A stretch of DNA of 64,000 nucleotides from Meandrina meandrites (GCA_963693305.1 OY855906.1:8772102-8836101); one strand, 5' to 3'; positions 22,801 to 35,700 are shown, counted from the stretch's first letter. Notes: a model not told the origin generated them from the letters alone. Made by a program: numbers and translations.

Positions 22801-25482
22801 TTGTACGGGTTGGAAAATGGGGAGAGGTTAAAAGCAAGTGTGCTGATCGGGCCTGGGGGAGAAGGGGGCAGTTCCCATTCATACGTCTGGGTGGAGAAAA
22901 TTGTTACTCCCCCCAAGACCACTTGTAACACATTGATCTCAGCCAACATACATGTATGAACCTGCACCACTCAATCTTTAGTCCAATGTTCAGGGCAATA
23001 TGTATAGACTTTCAAAGTCTCATTGACACAATGAATACAACAAACAAACAAACATCAATTTTCTGCTTGTTTAGGCAATGCACCTTCTTGAAAATGTTGC
23101 AATTCAGTGCATGGTGAAAATATCATGGCTTTGTGCACCAACCCTTACATAGATGATGCAACACATGTGATAGAAATCCACACATCTAGGACTTCACAAA
23201 TCTTTATTTCCTTCAGAGGACTGTATACTTTCACAAGTTGTACTGTCTAGGTGAACAATCTTGACAATCTTTTTCAACACACGTTTTACAATCAATAATA
23301 ATCTCAAACCTTCTCACACTCGCCCACATGGCTTATCTGTCAATCATAAACTTGAAGCATGTGACCAGATGCGTGACGTATAGTGTAACGCAACTACAGA
23401 TTCCGGACAACATGCTTACATAATGGTATTTTTCCCCAGCTATTGTGTAGCCCTGATTCAAATAGTTAAGTTGTACCTTCATAACAATTTCCTCTCTTCC
23501 TGTCAATGTACCCTTGTAATCTGTTGTGAATGTCCAGTCAAAAGGTTTAATCACTTCTTTAATATATTCTGAGTCCTGCCTGAAAAATGGGTTTTATACC
23601 AGATAAATAATGACACAAATGGCTAAATAAATAATACTGGTAATTTATCATCACAACCAAGAACTGCTTTTTGCCAGTCTGTTATGTCACTTTACATGCA
23701 GTTATGGAGCATTTTGTTTTTGATCTGACAGTTGTGGGTCACGGTAGTGTACACAGTCAGGTACCCATCCCCTGACCTTACACAGTAGCACTTCGGAAGG
23801 TTAGTGGCTTAGTGGGTCAGTTGTTTACTGGGTTAGTGGATACTTGAAAAAAAGTTGAATTCCAGCTTGCACTTTGGAGAAGCAGCCCTCTAATTTTGCT
23901 TGCCAAGGATAGTAGAATACTTGTCTCAGTTTTTGTTCCAGTATGATTTAGTCAACAGATGACTTGCTTGTGCCCATACTCATTGGGCAAGTGGGCATGA
24001 AAAGACAATTGCCGAAAAGGAAAATCTACTTATTATTATTATTATTATTATTACTGTTATTTATACTTGTCGCGAACAACTGGGCAGTGTTTTTTTGAGC
24101 CTGTGTAACTATCTGCTTGCAACAGGAAAATTCCTATGTGTTAAATTGTATACTTTATTATTTTTATCTGGCATGACAATCCATCTAGATTTACCTCTTG
24201 CTTTGCCATTCTTCTGCCACCGCTACCTTCATAAGGTCACGCTTGTTATCAACAAGTTTAAGTGCATCCAATGCATTGAATTGAATCCCAAACCCAGCAG
24301 CATGATTAATCTGTAGAATATTCTCACCAAAAACCATTTCAGGAAGAGATGGAAGCTCAAGTTCAGAAGAGATTCTGTGTTACAACATAAAAGGATTAGT
24401 TTCGGATCAAATCAAACAAAGAGAACAGTGATGTTATGCTATTTAAAGAATCTAGAAATCAAGAATTCTTGGTGAATAAATGTTCATTTTCATTTTCTGT
24501 TTCAATCAATCAAAAACAACTAATGAATTATTATTGTCAACCATAACACGTTAGGGGAAGGACTGGGGCTGAGAGGAGGTGGCGGGGGGGGGGGGGGAGG
24601 GGGGAGGGAGGGAGGGTGCCCCTCAAATTGGAATTTTGACTCAATCTTATCCAAACCACTAGAAATGCTTGAATTTCTTTCAATACAATCAAGTGAAATC
24701 TATACTTCACATACATCGTAATCTATTCTTGGTTTTCATGTTACGTCATAAAATTTTGAAATCAAAATTCAATAGGCCTGCTAAACTTTCGATGCCACTA
24801 GGTGTAAGATGAACTAAAAATATATCTTTTTGCAAATTTCCAGCTTGGCTGTGCCCTTCGTTTTTAAAACAGAGCATTTTGAATATTCGAGTTCTCCGCC
24901 TTATGTGATATCAAGCTGAGTGTCGTGACAAAGCTGTTTTGATTCAAAAAAAGGCCTTTCCTTTCCATTTTTGCAGATCGAACATTCCCAATGTACTAAC
25001 TGCTGTTTATGTAAAAGTATAACAGATCGTGAGCCAAAAGTAGTCGCTATTAATAGCATAATTAAGTTCCAGATGGTTTCTCTGACATCACGGCGGCCAT
25101 GTTTGTGCCCCTCGGAAGGACACAAATATGGCGTCTCCATACTGAGCTTTATAAATTTGCGTGGAAAGTTTCGGCAAATAACTCGCAAACGGTGCACCGC
25201 ACAGACCTGAGACTGGGACAAATTGTTTATCTATTTATCTTCAATAATATCTGAAATTCATAGCTTCTGTCGTTGAGTGGTTTCGATTTTATTTTTCTAT
25301 TGCGTGACAGTGAAAACCACCAATATAATTAGTGATATGCAAGCCTTGCTACTCAGCCTACTGAGATAAGCTTTGCACTGTATGATTCATCCTTACCTAT
25401 CCACATCATCAGCTTTGAGAATGGCTCCTTTAGTGGTTGTTATTGTCCAAGGTCCAAAGCTAAAGGTTTCGGTCTTTTTCAT
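19893..25482 (-). CDS. TIPRL: TIP41-like protein, regulator of PP2A-family phosphatases
   Basis: Seven exons join in frame: 25482-25397, 24374-24195, 23579-23477, 22525-22394, 21484-21389, 20347-20276 and 20015-19893. They give 263 residues; human TIPRL has 272. Landmarks in order are FSFGPWTIT near residue 6, [14 protein letters not shown] near 36, [30 protein letters not shown] near 100, [17 protein letters not shown] near 142, [20 protein letters not shown] near 174 and [10 protein letters not shown] near 204. TIPRL binds the catalytic subunits of PP2A, PP4 and PP6 and links them to TOR signalling; it is cytosolic and nuclear. All splice sites are GT-AG. The start [12 protein letters not shown] is slightly shorter than in vertebrates and is the only ATG in the exon frame near the conserved block. 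The gene diverges from the PLP-enzyme gene. Confidence 0.93.
20471..21097. mobile_element. TIR element in a TIPRL intron with a long central hairpin
   Basis: The ends carry inverted AGAATTCTACTAGT and AATGCTGCAAT-x-TGATTGGCT blocks spanning about 60 bp with a few mismatches. The centre (20614-20720) is a hairpin built on ATTTCTATGAGGTGATAGTT and its complement, flanked by AACAATTAGATTAT/ATAATCTAATTGTT. Confidence 0.65.
24573..24616 (+). repeat. G-rich tract in a TIPRL intron
   Basis: A run of about 14 G is followed by GGGAGGGAGGGAGGG-type sequence. It can form G-quadruplexes on the strand opposite to TIPRL transcription. Confidence 0.6.
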
Positions 25483-25687
25483 CCTTGATTGTGTAATTAA
25501 AATGCACCCACATAAACGACAACGAACTGATTGTCATCGATTTCATCGATTGAGATCGATCGATTGACGACCTCTCGATTGACAGAACAACAACCTTGAG
25601 CCTGCAGACAGCGGTGATTCGAAGATATATGCGCAAACGCATACGTACATTTGCTTTGACCGCAGAGAAAGTGCATTAATTTCCAAT
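25483..25687. promoter_or_regulatory. Bidirectional promoter of TIPRL and the PLP-enzyme gene
   Basis: 205 bp separate the divergent ATGs. Between 25535 and 25585 a TCGAT/TCGATTGA word is repeated: ATCGATTTCATCGATTGAG, ATCGATCGATTGACG and CTCGATTGACAG. This looks like a cluster of binding sites. No TATA box is obvious. Confidence 0.5.
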
Positions 25688-28600
25688 ATGGCGGACGAAT
25701 CGACCGAAAATGTGCGCGAAACTCTCGAGCAAACAGAGATCGAAAAGCCCAAGTACCAGGGTATTATGGCGTTTAAAACGGTTGAAAATTACGTGACTTT
25801 GTCTGATGAGAAATATGTGCCACCAAAGTTTCCTTTTGAACTTCCCAAATTTCACGGCTCGTCGACTCAATTTGGAGTGGAAATGCGCAAACACTTCTTT
25901 CTTGATCTCGATATTTGGACGTTTTTAAATCACGGTGCTTTCGGTTGTGTCCTCAAAGATGCACTAGAAATAGCTTACAAATGGCAGTGTTACGTGGAGC
26001 GACAGCCCGTGCGATTTGTGGACAGAGAAATGTTGCCACTTCTCGCTCATGTCAACCGGCGGCTGGCAAAGTTTGTTGGTGCCGAACCCAGTGACATGGT
26101 TCTTTTGCCGAATGCTACTGCTGCCATCAACACTGTAATTAAGTCGATAGACTGGCATCCGGGAGATATCGTCTATTTCTTGAACACGTGTTACTATACA
26201 GTGAAGAAGTTGTTTAGACACATCAGTAGTGAACATGGTAAGAACCTAGACTAAACCTATAGCTTTCACACAGGGATGGGTGGGGGAGGGAGGGGGGTAG
26301 GGATTGCATGTACATCCCACACAATCCTTACCACACAAGATTATCCTGTGAACAGGACCCTGGAGTGAGCCAAGCATGGTCTTGGTAGGAGGACCACACT
26401 AAGGAGCCTGTTGACAGCGTAATCAACAACTATTCACCAAAGTGGAGGTGGCTAAAGGTAGATATTTGCTGAGCTGCAAAACGGTGAGGTAAATATCCAC
26501 CACTAGACACCGACACTGAGGTGAATAGTTGTTTTAGTAGACACTAAAACAGAGAGATAATATAACCCAAAAAGGATTGTTTTTAACTCATTTATTCCAG
26601 TGAATGGTTACAGTTTTTGTGCTCAAGTTGCATGGAGGTGAATAGCAAAGAATATCCATAGTTTAAGTAGCCAATCAGAGCACACCAACAATGCTATCTA
26701 CTGTTTTAGTATACACCTAAGCAGCATTGAGCATGTGAAAAGCATAAACCATGAACGATATGACCCAGTGGTATTCTGGGTAGACAGCATTGATAGGCTT
26801 AGGGTCTTTTTATTGAATATCAAGATATTTTCTCTCTTTGAGAGCCTAAGGCTGGGGCCGCACTAACGCTTTTGGTGTTTACATTGGACATAAAATCTGT
26901 CATCGCGTGTTTACGACAAGTGCGACCCTTTTGTCGCGACCAGACATAACTATGTCCGAAGGAGCTAAAGATCAAAAAAGCCGATGTCCTGCCTCGGAGC
27001 AGGTCATATCTTGTCTAATGGCCTTAAAATAACAACTTTTTGTTTTTCTTCTGCCGCAACGTCAATCAAATCTGAAATACCGGCAAAAATTGGGATTTCG
27101 TAATTCTGCAAAGATAACACGATGTTCAAAAGCTGCTGTTCGAACTTGGAGCTGCTCGGTGCTGCTTAAAGAAGCCATCAGGAATCCGGTGATCATTATA
27201 ATGGATCTCGAACCATGACTGTCGTGGCCGTGGTAAACACCAAAATCTAAATCGGCGATTTCTTTTTCTGACCCCTCTTCTCTGCATCCGTCGACGTCTT
27301 TTTAAAGCGGCAAGAGCCAACATTTGCCGTTGGCGAATGTTGTACAATGCGTACAAACCAATAAGGTTTTGTACATTGAACAAATTAAACATAAATTGAA
27401 GAAATGTCGCTAATAAAACTAGCACCAGCCTCATGTCTAAAAAATTATATTTGGCGTTCTTTTCACGCTTGAAATATTAAGAGTTAACAGTCTGGTTTGA
27501 AATATCATTTATGTCGCGGACGTGCGACCTCCATGACTCTCGTGGTGTGAATGTCGCAACATATTTGTGGGACAACTTATGACGTGACATAAAAAAAATA
27601 AGGCCACTGTGCGACCCCGGCCTTAAGGGCATGAATTGTGCAACCTGTCTTATTGCCATGTTTATTCTGTCACAGACAATGATTATTTCTAGACAGATTT
27701 CCCAGTAAGCATTTCGGTTGCATTGTTCATGGTGTATGCTTTTCATGGGTCAACTATTCTTCAATCAGGCGTACACTAACACCTCATATACATCAGGGTC
27801 TATGCACATTCCTATCACCTGCTTCCCAGCGAGGTGGACCCTGGCTGACCAGGGATTTGGGTAAAGGGTAAAGCCATCTCTATTGTCTGCTAGCTAAAGG
27901 CAGAAAATGCCAAAGAAGTGTCCTGCAGCATGAACTAAAAGTCTCCCTCCCCCCCTTTCCAAAACAAACATGGCTCTCTGCATGCCTATGACCTTGTCAA
28001 CTCAAGACATTATTTTATTTTAGGTGTAATTCTGAAGGAAACGACAATTACTTTTCCTGCAAATAAGGAAGAAATTCTTGAAAGAATAAAGAATACCTTG
28101 GAGGAAGGTACAAGACTGGCATTGTTTGGCCATATTCCCAGTAACTATCCAGTTATCATGCCGGTAGAAGAGATGGTGAAACTTTGCCACAGCAAAGGTG
28201 TGCCAGTTTTAATTGATGGAGCACATGCCTTAGGGAGCTTGCCATTAAATTTGCAATCTCTCAAAGCTGATTATTATGTCGCGAATGCACACAAATGGCT
28301 TGCGTGCCCCAAGGTATGGTATGCTATGGTGTTTCATTTGCTGTTTTTGGTAAAAAAAATATTCAGCTGTATATGTAATATATCAAACACAAGAGAGAGT
28401 GTTTTATCACATTTTCCAAATACAGAGAAGCGAGTTGAAACTATGACACAGCGGAGTATTTTTGACGAACTTCAAGGTGTTTGGAAATGTGATGAAACAC
28501 TCTCAAGTGTTTGATATATCTTCTCAATTGAAACCAACAATATGGAGAAAATAAAATTGTAAAAATCTATGCTAATTAAGATCAGATTCACGAACCACTG

Positions 28601-30731
28601 TCATGGTTCTAATTCTGATTTCAAATCTTTAATGAGTTTGAGGAGAAGTGTTTTTAAACTTTATAGTAATTGTATGTTATTTCTGGCATTGGTGACCATG
28701 GGAAAGGTTATGTGCTTACTTTTACTGTTGTCTCTTCAGGGCTGTGCCTTCCTGCATGTCTCTAAAGAGCATCAGTCGATGATTAAGCCCCTTGTTGTGT
28801 CAAGTGGCTTTGGTGCGGGATTTAACTCACAATTTATATGGACAGGCAAGTTAACTGTGACACATATGCTGGTCATAAATAATTATGGATAGAATAAAAT
28901 TTAGGTGTTCTGTCAGACATGTAGACAGTAGTCTGATGGTTTAGCATGTAAGATATGTGTTCAGTAAGTAGGCAGCTACTGGCTACTGGCTTGTTTATCT
29001 GGTTTTGACTGACCTCAGATCCCTTTTAGTACTGTCAGATTAGGTTCAAGACATCAACCTCATGAGCATGGGCTACAAACAGCCCCCTCTTCAATCAGTA
29101 GAATGAGTGCAAGGTGCAAGCCAGCAGAAATAGGCTATCTCTTGCTTTATGCTCATTGTACTATACCACAGAGTCAACATCCCTGTAGCAGTACGAGTAT
29201 TGCTGTTTACACTGGCTCACAGGGTGGGAATGTTAGTCCTTGCACAGGGTGGGAATGTTAGTCCCATCCTTACCCCAGTATTTTGTCAGGTTGCCCAGGT
29301 GGAGTTTGTACTGTGAGTAAATTATTTTGACCAATAATACAACACAGCAATCCTGGCCAGCATGCAAACAGGAGTGCAGTGTGCTAGCCATTAGACCTAT
29401 GGCCAGGTAGTTTAAACATACCTTAAATACGTTTATTATTCCACCATTGTGCCATTTTACCGTATTAGATCAAGAGAACACGCAAAATATGACATGTTAT
29501 TACACAGTAGAATAGGGCAAAAATACGGACGGAAAGTGGAGCATTACAAAGTGGCCGGAAAAACAGTCCAAACATTGACTAACAATGGTGGAATAATAAA
29601 TCCCTTATTCCATGGTGCTCGTATTTACTAAATACTACACAACTCGCAAAATATCTGCGTGTATTATATGTTAAAATATCGAATAAGGTGTATGTATGAG
29701 TAGACTTATTTTTTAAATAATTATCATACTTTCTGCAGGTATGAGAGATTACAGTCCATACTTAGCTTTGAACACTGGTAAGACTACAGTAATATGTTGG
29801 GGTATAAACTTGTTTTGGTTTGCATTTGTTTTTGTCTTATTTTGATGTTCATAATTTGAAACAAAGGAAATTAAAATCAATTAAACTGCAAAGCCCGAAC
29901 AATTCCATACTAAGGACACCCGTATAAGAATGATGTTTAATTCATTTATTTGTCTCATGATGGAGTCACTCTGAGGTGTTGATCGCGTCATTTGGACTGT
30001 AATACTGCTAGTCTTTATCACGCGATGAGGTCGATTGTTTACATGTACATCTAAGTGTACATGTCGCCGCTTGCCAGTTCATGCACATTTGTTTGCAGTT
30101 ATTAGTGCATTTCGATCCTCATTATTATGCACCCATAGCAGCAAACCAATGTGCTACAAAGGGCGATATGTCAACAGCCCACCTCATCGCCTGATGAAGA
30201 AGAGCAGTATTAACACCTCAAAGTGACTCCATCGTGAGACAAACTTCTGATCGTACACCAGGATGAAAAACAACCACATCTTTTTTGTGCTTATTCATCC
30301 TTTTGTCCTCAGTTTTAGATTTCTGGGAGGCCATGGACCCTGAACGAATTCGCAAATACAACAATACCTTAGCTTATAAAGCAGCGTCCATGTTAGCAGA
30401 AAGATGGAACACAGGTCTTCTGTCTCATGCTGACATGTTTGGACCGATGGTGTTGATTCGTCTTCCTGAAGTGCTTCTGGACTGCGTCACGCAGGGCGGA
30501 AAAGAGGAAGCCGTTAAAGCTCACGCGGAAATGGTACAAGCCAAGCTACATTACGAGTTTAGCATTGAGGTTCCTGTTAAGTTGATACAGGGGAGACTGC
30601 ACACTAGAATATCAGCACATGTGTATAACCAGCTGAGTGATTACACCAAGTTATGCGATGCGATTCTTGTCATGTCGGAAGGCGCACGTAACAATTCTTC
30701 AGCGTACGAGACGTATAGGCATTACAGGTAG
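25688..30731 (+). CDS. PLP-dependent class V aminotransferase family protein, isopenicillin-N-epimerase-like
   Basis: Five exons join in frame: 25688-26237, 28024-28313, 28740-28845, 29739-29777 and 30313-30731, giving 467 residues. The fold type I class V family is shown by LNHGAFGCVLKDALE near residue 83, the NATAAINTVIKSI cofactor-phosphate region near 143, DGAHALG with D248 and H251 contacting the pyridoxal ring, and NAHKWL with K274 as the Schiff-base lysine. FIWTGMRDYSPYLAL follows, as in CefD-like proteins. Relatives are annotated isopenicillin N epimerase or cysteine-lyase-like; the substrate of the animal protein is unknown and I do not assign one. The third intron has a GC donor (CAG|GCAAGT); the others are GT-AG. 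Four introns argue for long residence in this genome rather than contamination. The introns are full of MITEs. Confidence 0.85.
26420..26716 (+). mobile_element. Repeat element, family shared with 49545-49810
   Basis: It starts ATCAACAACTATTCACC and ends CTACTGTTTTAGTATAC. It carries the same CCACTAGACACCGACACTGAGGTGAATAG-type block and CCAATCAGAG box as the reverse-oriented copy at 49545. It lies in the first intron of the PLP-enzyme gene. Confidence 0.65.
26850..27622 (-). mobile_element. PIF/Harbinger-like element remnant
   Basis: The left end reads GGCTGGGGCCGCAC and the right end GTGCGACCCCGGCC, flanked by TAA and TTA. A minus-strand frame at 27126-27434 contains RRRRMQRRGVRKRNRRFRFW followed by LPRPRQSWFEIHYNDHRIPD. 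That resembles the N-terminal region of PIF/Harbinger proteins just before the DDE domain. The DDE domain is missing, so the copy cannot move itself. Confidence 0.6.
28377..28518. mobile_element. 142-bp TIR element in an intron of the PLP-enzyme gene
   Basis: ATATATCAAACAC at the left and GTGTTTGATATAT at the right, with GAGAGTGTTTTATCACATTT mirrored by AAATGTGATGAAACACTCTC inside. It starts about 65 bp after the exon 2 donor. Confidence 0.7.
29432..29602. mobile_element. 171-bp TIR element in an intron of the PLP-enzyme gene
   Basis: TTTATTATTCCACCATTGT at the left end and ACAATGGTGGAATAATAAA at the right end are perfect inverted repeats of 19 bp. Confidence 0.75.
29949..30246. mobile_element. 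About 300-bp TIR element in an intron of the PLP-enzyme gene
   Basis: TTTGTCTCATGATGGAGTCA at the left and TGACTCCATCGTGAGACAAA at the right, followed inward by TGAGGTGTT/AACACCTCA. It ends about 65 bp before the last exon. Confidence 0.75.
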
Positions 30732-31039
30732 TCGGTTAGTTTCATTCTCCGGGCATCTCTACGTGCATGTATTATCAATTGGTGGCCGAGAGCTGGTATC
30801 GATAGTAAGTACTACTTCTAAGGGCTATACGTTAATCAGTACTGTGTCGAGCTACCTCAGTGTTCATAATTAACGACCCTGGCTAATTTCGTATTCAGCA
30901 ACCCTTCTCTGAAGTTACTCTCGGAGGGCCGATCGGTACCTTCTGATACAATTAAAACACACACCTATGCAACTCGATATACGAGCAATCGTGGTTTTAA
31001 AATGTAATATTTATGGGACTGGTGGTATTTCAGGTTTTG

Positions 31040-31045
31040 AATAAA
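31040..31045 (+). terminator. Candidate poly(A) signal of the PLP-enzyme gene
   Basis: AATAAA about 310 nt after the stop codon. Confidence 0.4.
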
Positions 31046-31429
31046 AAGGTGATGGGATTAGTTTTTACCCTTGTGCGGTCCCTTTGCATTATTTAATTGA
31101 AGTCCACACTATTGTGAAAGCGATATAGGGGACCGGGGCTGGTGCAGTGATAAGAAAAAAAAATGCTGCCTGGGTTCGGTCCCTGCCTTCACCCGGTGCC
31201 ACATGTGGGTTGAGTTTGTTGTTGATTCTCTTCCTTGCTCAGACGGTTATTTTTCCCGGGTCCTCCGTTTTTTTTTCTATCCACAAAAAGCAACACTACA
31301 AATGTCTTTACAACAAGGATCATCAAAATAACATGCAGTGTTTTGGTCATCATCATGTGGCCCTGAAGGTACGTCGTTGCTCATCGGACTGGACAACTAC
31401 TAATTTTTTTTTCGGACGAATAAAAAACA

Positions 31430-31847
31430 TGGATCCAGTCCAATCTAGCCTACGGACCACCTGTGGGCCCAGCAAAGAGACCACCCTTTGGGTCTACCCT
31501 ATGGACCACTCCTGTGGACTCAGTCTATGGACCACCCTTTGGATCTAGCCTATGGACCACACCTATGGATCCAGCCTATGGACCACTCCTGTGGACCCAG
31601 TCTATTATGGACCACCCCTGTGGATCTAGCCTATGGACCACACCTGTGGATCCAGCGTATAGACGACTCCTGTGGACCCAGTCTATTATGGACCAAGCCT
31701 ATGGATCCAGCCTATGGACCACTCCTGTGGACCTTGTCTTTTATGGACCACACTTGTGGATCTAGTCTTTGGGCCACTCCTGTGGACCCAGTCTATTATG
31801 GACCACACCTGTGGATCTAGTCTATGGGCCATTCCTGTGGACCCAGT
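31430..31847 (+). repeat. Minisatellite with 26- to 29-bp units
   Basis: About 15 units alternate GGACCAC-CTGTGGACCCAG and GGACCAC-CTGTGGATCTAG themes followed by TCTAT or CCTAT. All frames read through, which explains the DHPCG- and PVDPAYG-like peptides; these are not genes. Confidence 0.85.
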
Positions 31848-32778
31848 AAAGTGTAGTTTCCACTCAAAACAAAGTTCTCATAACTCGAACAGCGCTTTTA
31901 GTTCGAAAAATTGCAATGCACGCGGTTTCACTTTTTGTCACAAAAACTGCAATTTTGCGCCGGTACATGCTAGCGTCGAGAGAGCTGCCTTTTCTTTATG
32001 CTGGTTACTGGATTTTACTCTACTTTACTTTTTTGAGCGTTGCGTAAATTGTGTTCTCGTATACGACTGAACTCTCAAGTGCGGGTACTAATTGAGGAAC
32101 AAAAAGCAGGAACAATAGGTTGTTTCTATGGCCCGCCCCCTTCAAGTGATGATGAGCTAGCTTAATTCACTGTTGTTTGTGTCAAACATGCACTGAAAGT
32201 CAACTCGCTTGCGCTAATTTGAATAATAAGCAGTATGACATACCATAGTTAACCAACTATGGATAGACCAAGGATTTTTCGTCAACATGAACTCATAGCA
32301 GCTAATGTCAACTGTAAGTAAATGTCACGGAAACAGAGAGCATTCAGCGTGATGTGAAAAATGTATTTTAAAAGAATCGTTGGGTTTGTCAAATTTTTAT
32401 CCACCTGTTATCTGTCATTTTTGCTGCATAACGCTAACGTGGCTCATTAGTATGCCCGTTTCATTCAATCTTTTACCCAGATGCCAAACGTCACCGACTA
32501 AAGGAAGTTCCGAAAAAAAAACCTGGGAAGTTTGAGGTCTAGGGTGCGGCATTCTTAAAGTAAAATCAATCGCATAACAAGCAAATTCGACCAGCTTAAG
32601 TCCCCAAGGAAAGTTGAAAGATGAAAGAACGTTGTATTGCGCTTTTCACAAGATGCGGATCCTTCCATTTCAACTGCAGGCCCGATGATAAAATCGTGGC
32701 ATCGCTGTGGGCAAACAGTCAGTGACAGCGCAAGGGAACCAACACTTAATCTGAAAGTGAGTGAAGTTCAAAAACTGC
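31848..32778. other. Upstream region of TRPA1-like gene A
   Basis: No gene is supported. It probably contains the promoter and 5' untranslated region of gene A. I found no upstream coding exon matching the longer N-terminus of gene B. Confidence 0.4.
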
Positions 32779-35700
32779 ATGGAATTTCGTCGCCCTACCG
32801 GCATGTTCTTAGCTGTGCGAGACGGATTAGTGAACCTTGTAAACGAGAAACTTAAAATAAAGGATAGCACGAAAAGTGTCGACAAGCTAGACGAGTCTGG
32901 GCTCGCTCCGCTCCATCAGGCAGCACAGTATGATCGAACTGACGTTGCTAGATCTCTGTTAGATCAAGATGCAGACATTGACGTGCTAACGAGAGAAGAT
33001 AACCTCACACCGCTACACATCGCCGCAAGGTTAGTTAATTTTGATAGTTACGTTTTACACTTTTGTACCGTCATATAGTTCTGCTGTATTGGTCATATTT
33101 CCTTTACTGAAATATGTTCAGTTAAATTACGCCAAATATTGAGAAGGAGGATACAAGCTCGTGCGACAAAGCGGCGAATAGTGAAAGAAAACTATGCCGA
33201 ATCATCGCTGAATTCTGAGTGGTTAAACAAAACATAAAGAAAATTTATCCAATTATCAATCCAAATTTCAAGCCTTAAAAATAGTGAAGAGGATGTCGCA
33301 GCAAGATCCCTGAGCGAAACCCTGAATTAAAAATACCTTTTTATTTTTACACTTGACCCGTAAGTTACTAGCTGCTAAGATCATAGTTTTAGTTTAAATG
33401 CGCGAGCTCGCTTTGAAAATTGTTTGCTCAACTTGTTTGTTTGGGGAAATAATATCACTGAAAGAAATTCTTATCTACTATATAGAAAAGAGGAAAAAGA
33501 AAAAAAAATCTTAAGTGGTTAAAACGAAAAAGTGAGGCAAATTAAAAATGGGATGGAATACTTGTCTCCTCGCTGTTCTCTGTTGACTGTTTTTTGTGAA
33601 GTCACGGTTCTGACTTCCCTAATTTCAGTTACCGGGCTAACAGCCAAGTTTCAGAGCAATATTGAACTACTAGTATCTTTTCAACTTGCCAAAGCAATTA
33701 GCAGGTGGACTTCTTCAAATTAGCAGGTGACACCAGGCTTTAGGTTGCTTGATGCTTAGGCCCGGTTCATACGTCGCATTTCTGCCGTGTCGAATTCAAT
33801 TAAACGAATTAAATTCGGCAGAAGTTCAACGTCTGAATCGGCTGTCGAATTTCTGCTGCACGTTCGACTAGTCCTGTCGCATTATCCGACAGAAATGCGA
33901 CACCGATTCAAACGTCGCATTTTTGCCGTGTCGAATCTAATAAAAGCTACACATATCTTGCGTTTGAATATATAGTTCGGCTAGCCAGTAAACCTAACTT
34001 GCAGTATAACCTCCAAATTAGGTGCGACACAAGTGCTACGTATGAATCAACAGTCGCATTTCTGCCGCACTAAATTGAATTGAATTCGACACGACAGAAA
34101 TGCGACGTATGAACCGGGCCTACTGAATTAATTGGATGTATTCTTTCATATCCGAACTTCCTCTTTTGACGAATACTTTAAATGCGCTTAAGGGGGGTCC
34201 TTCTTAACTACTAAGTTGTTGCTAAGGAAGATATCTAACCGCCATATTTTGGAAACTTGACCTGCTACGGATGAGCTTTTTTCGCAACTTTGTTCAATTG
34301 AAGAGTCCTTCAAGAGTTTCAAATCACGGCCATATTTGACAAGTGGCGTGGCCAGAATAGAAAAAACCCTAAAACAGAAAGGGCATGTAAAACTGAAAGT
34401 TAAAATCAGTGCCAATAGATAAAGAATATCCACATGCTGAATGCTTCGTATGGGTTTTACAAAATTTGCATTATTGTAAAAGTTATAACATAATAAACAC
34501 CCGTATTTTCAGACTTTCTTCAGTAGCGCTTTTTTCTTTCTTGTAAACGGTAATCCCTTACGTAGGATTATAAAGAAGGCTATGTTATCTCCGATTCTTT
34601 AAAAAATTCAGAACGCTTCCTTTTTCCTCCAAGTTTTAGGGATTTTAAATTCTAACGCGCGGTTTAGGACTGGCACTAGTTATGCAGGCGCAATGTCAAT
34701 ATTTCAAGCAGGTATTTCCTGCCTCACAAAATTTACCATTTAGCGTTACAAAACGGTCCAAAATGGCTTGCCACTAAAACTGGTCTTCAGGAATTCCCTA
34801 GCAACTGCTCTAGATCTGTAGTTAAGAAGGACCCCCCTTAAGTTCTCTCTTGATAAGTTTCAAACACCATCAAGATTTTGATCCAGCCACTTTGCTTGAA
34901 TTTCAAGCAGTATATTAGAATCGGACAGCCGAATTTCAGCAAAGCAATACTCTCGAAACTGTCGAAACGGAACAGTGTTCATGAAATTTCTTCAGATTTC
35001 TTTTCGGTTTCTTTTTGGTCGAATAAAGCGTCCCTGGCTGAGCGCCATTTCACACTTCCTTTAAAAAAAAATGGAAAATCCCCACGTTGTATACATATCT
35101 TGAAATTGAAATGCGTACGATTTAAAATCAGCCACAATCGAAAACGTTATTTCGTACCAAATACTGAAGCCGTATGAACTGAAACATTGAGACTAGGAGA
35201 TGTTTTCGGTGGGATTTTCGATTCATTCACGCAGGTTGTTGCTCGAAAATGAACGGGGAGGGAAAGCGTAGAGAAAAGGCAAGTTTGAATACAAAGAACA
35301 GTACATGATGAAGATCGAAAAGTGGAGCGCTCAGATTCTATTTTACTTGGCTTTTAATGCAGTTTAGTTAGGGGAAGTCAACTCATAGCAGTAAGGTAGG
35401 GCCTGACTTAACACCAAAAGCATTAAGGAAAAACAAGCTGTTTGAAGCCAAGAATAGAAAGACGTAATGTATATGAAATGATCACTGCGATGATCATTTA
35501 TCACTTTCCTTTAATAGAAAGACGATAGCACACGACCCTATGATCGTGCGATTCGAACGTCTTGCAAATGTCATGAATCATGCAAATACCATGAACCATG
35601 TTATGAAAGTTTTCTTTACGTGTGTCAAACAACACATCTGGCGCTAAGAGATTTCTAATTAGGGTGTTGGCACTGATCTCCAAACATCTTAAAGCAGCTT

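Noticed and set aside
27126..27434. A separate host gene on the minus strand inside the PLP-enzyme intron
   Set aside because: The peptide resembles the N-terminus of PIF/Harbinger proteins and lies between matching inverted ends; DDE domain missing.
31463..32070. Overlapping frames with DHPCG, PVDPAYG-like repeats
   Set aside because: All three frames of a minisatellite are open; this is not selection for protein.
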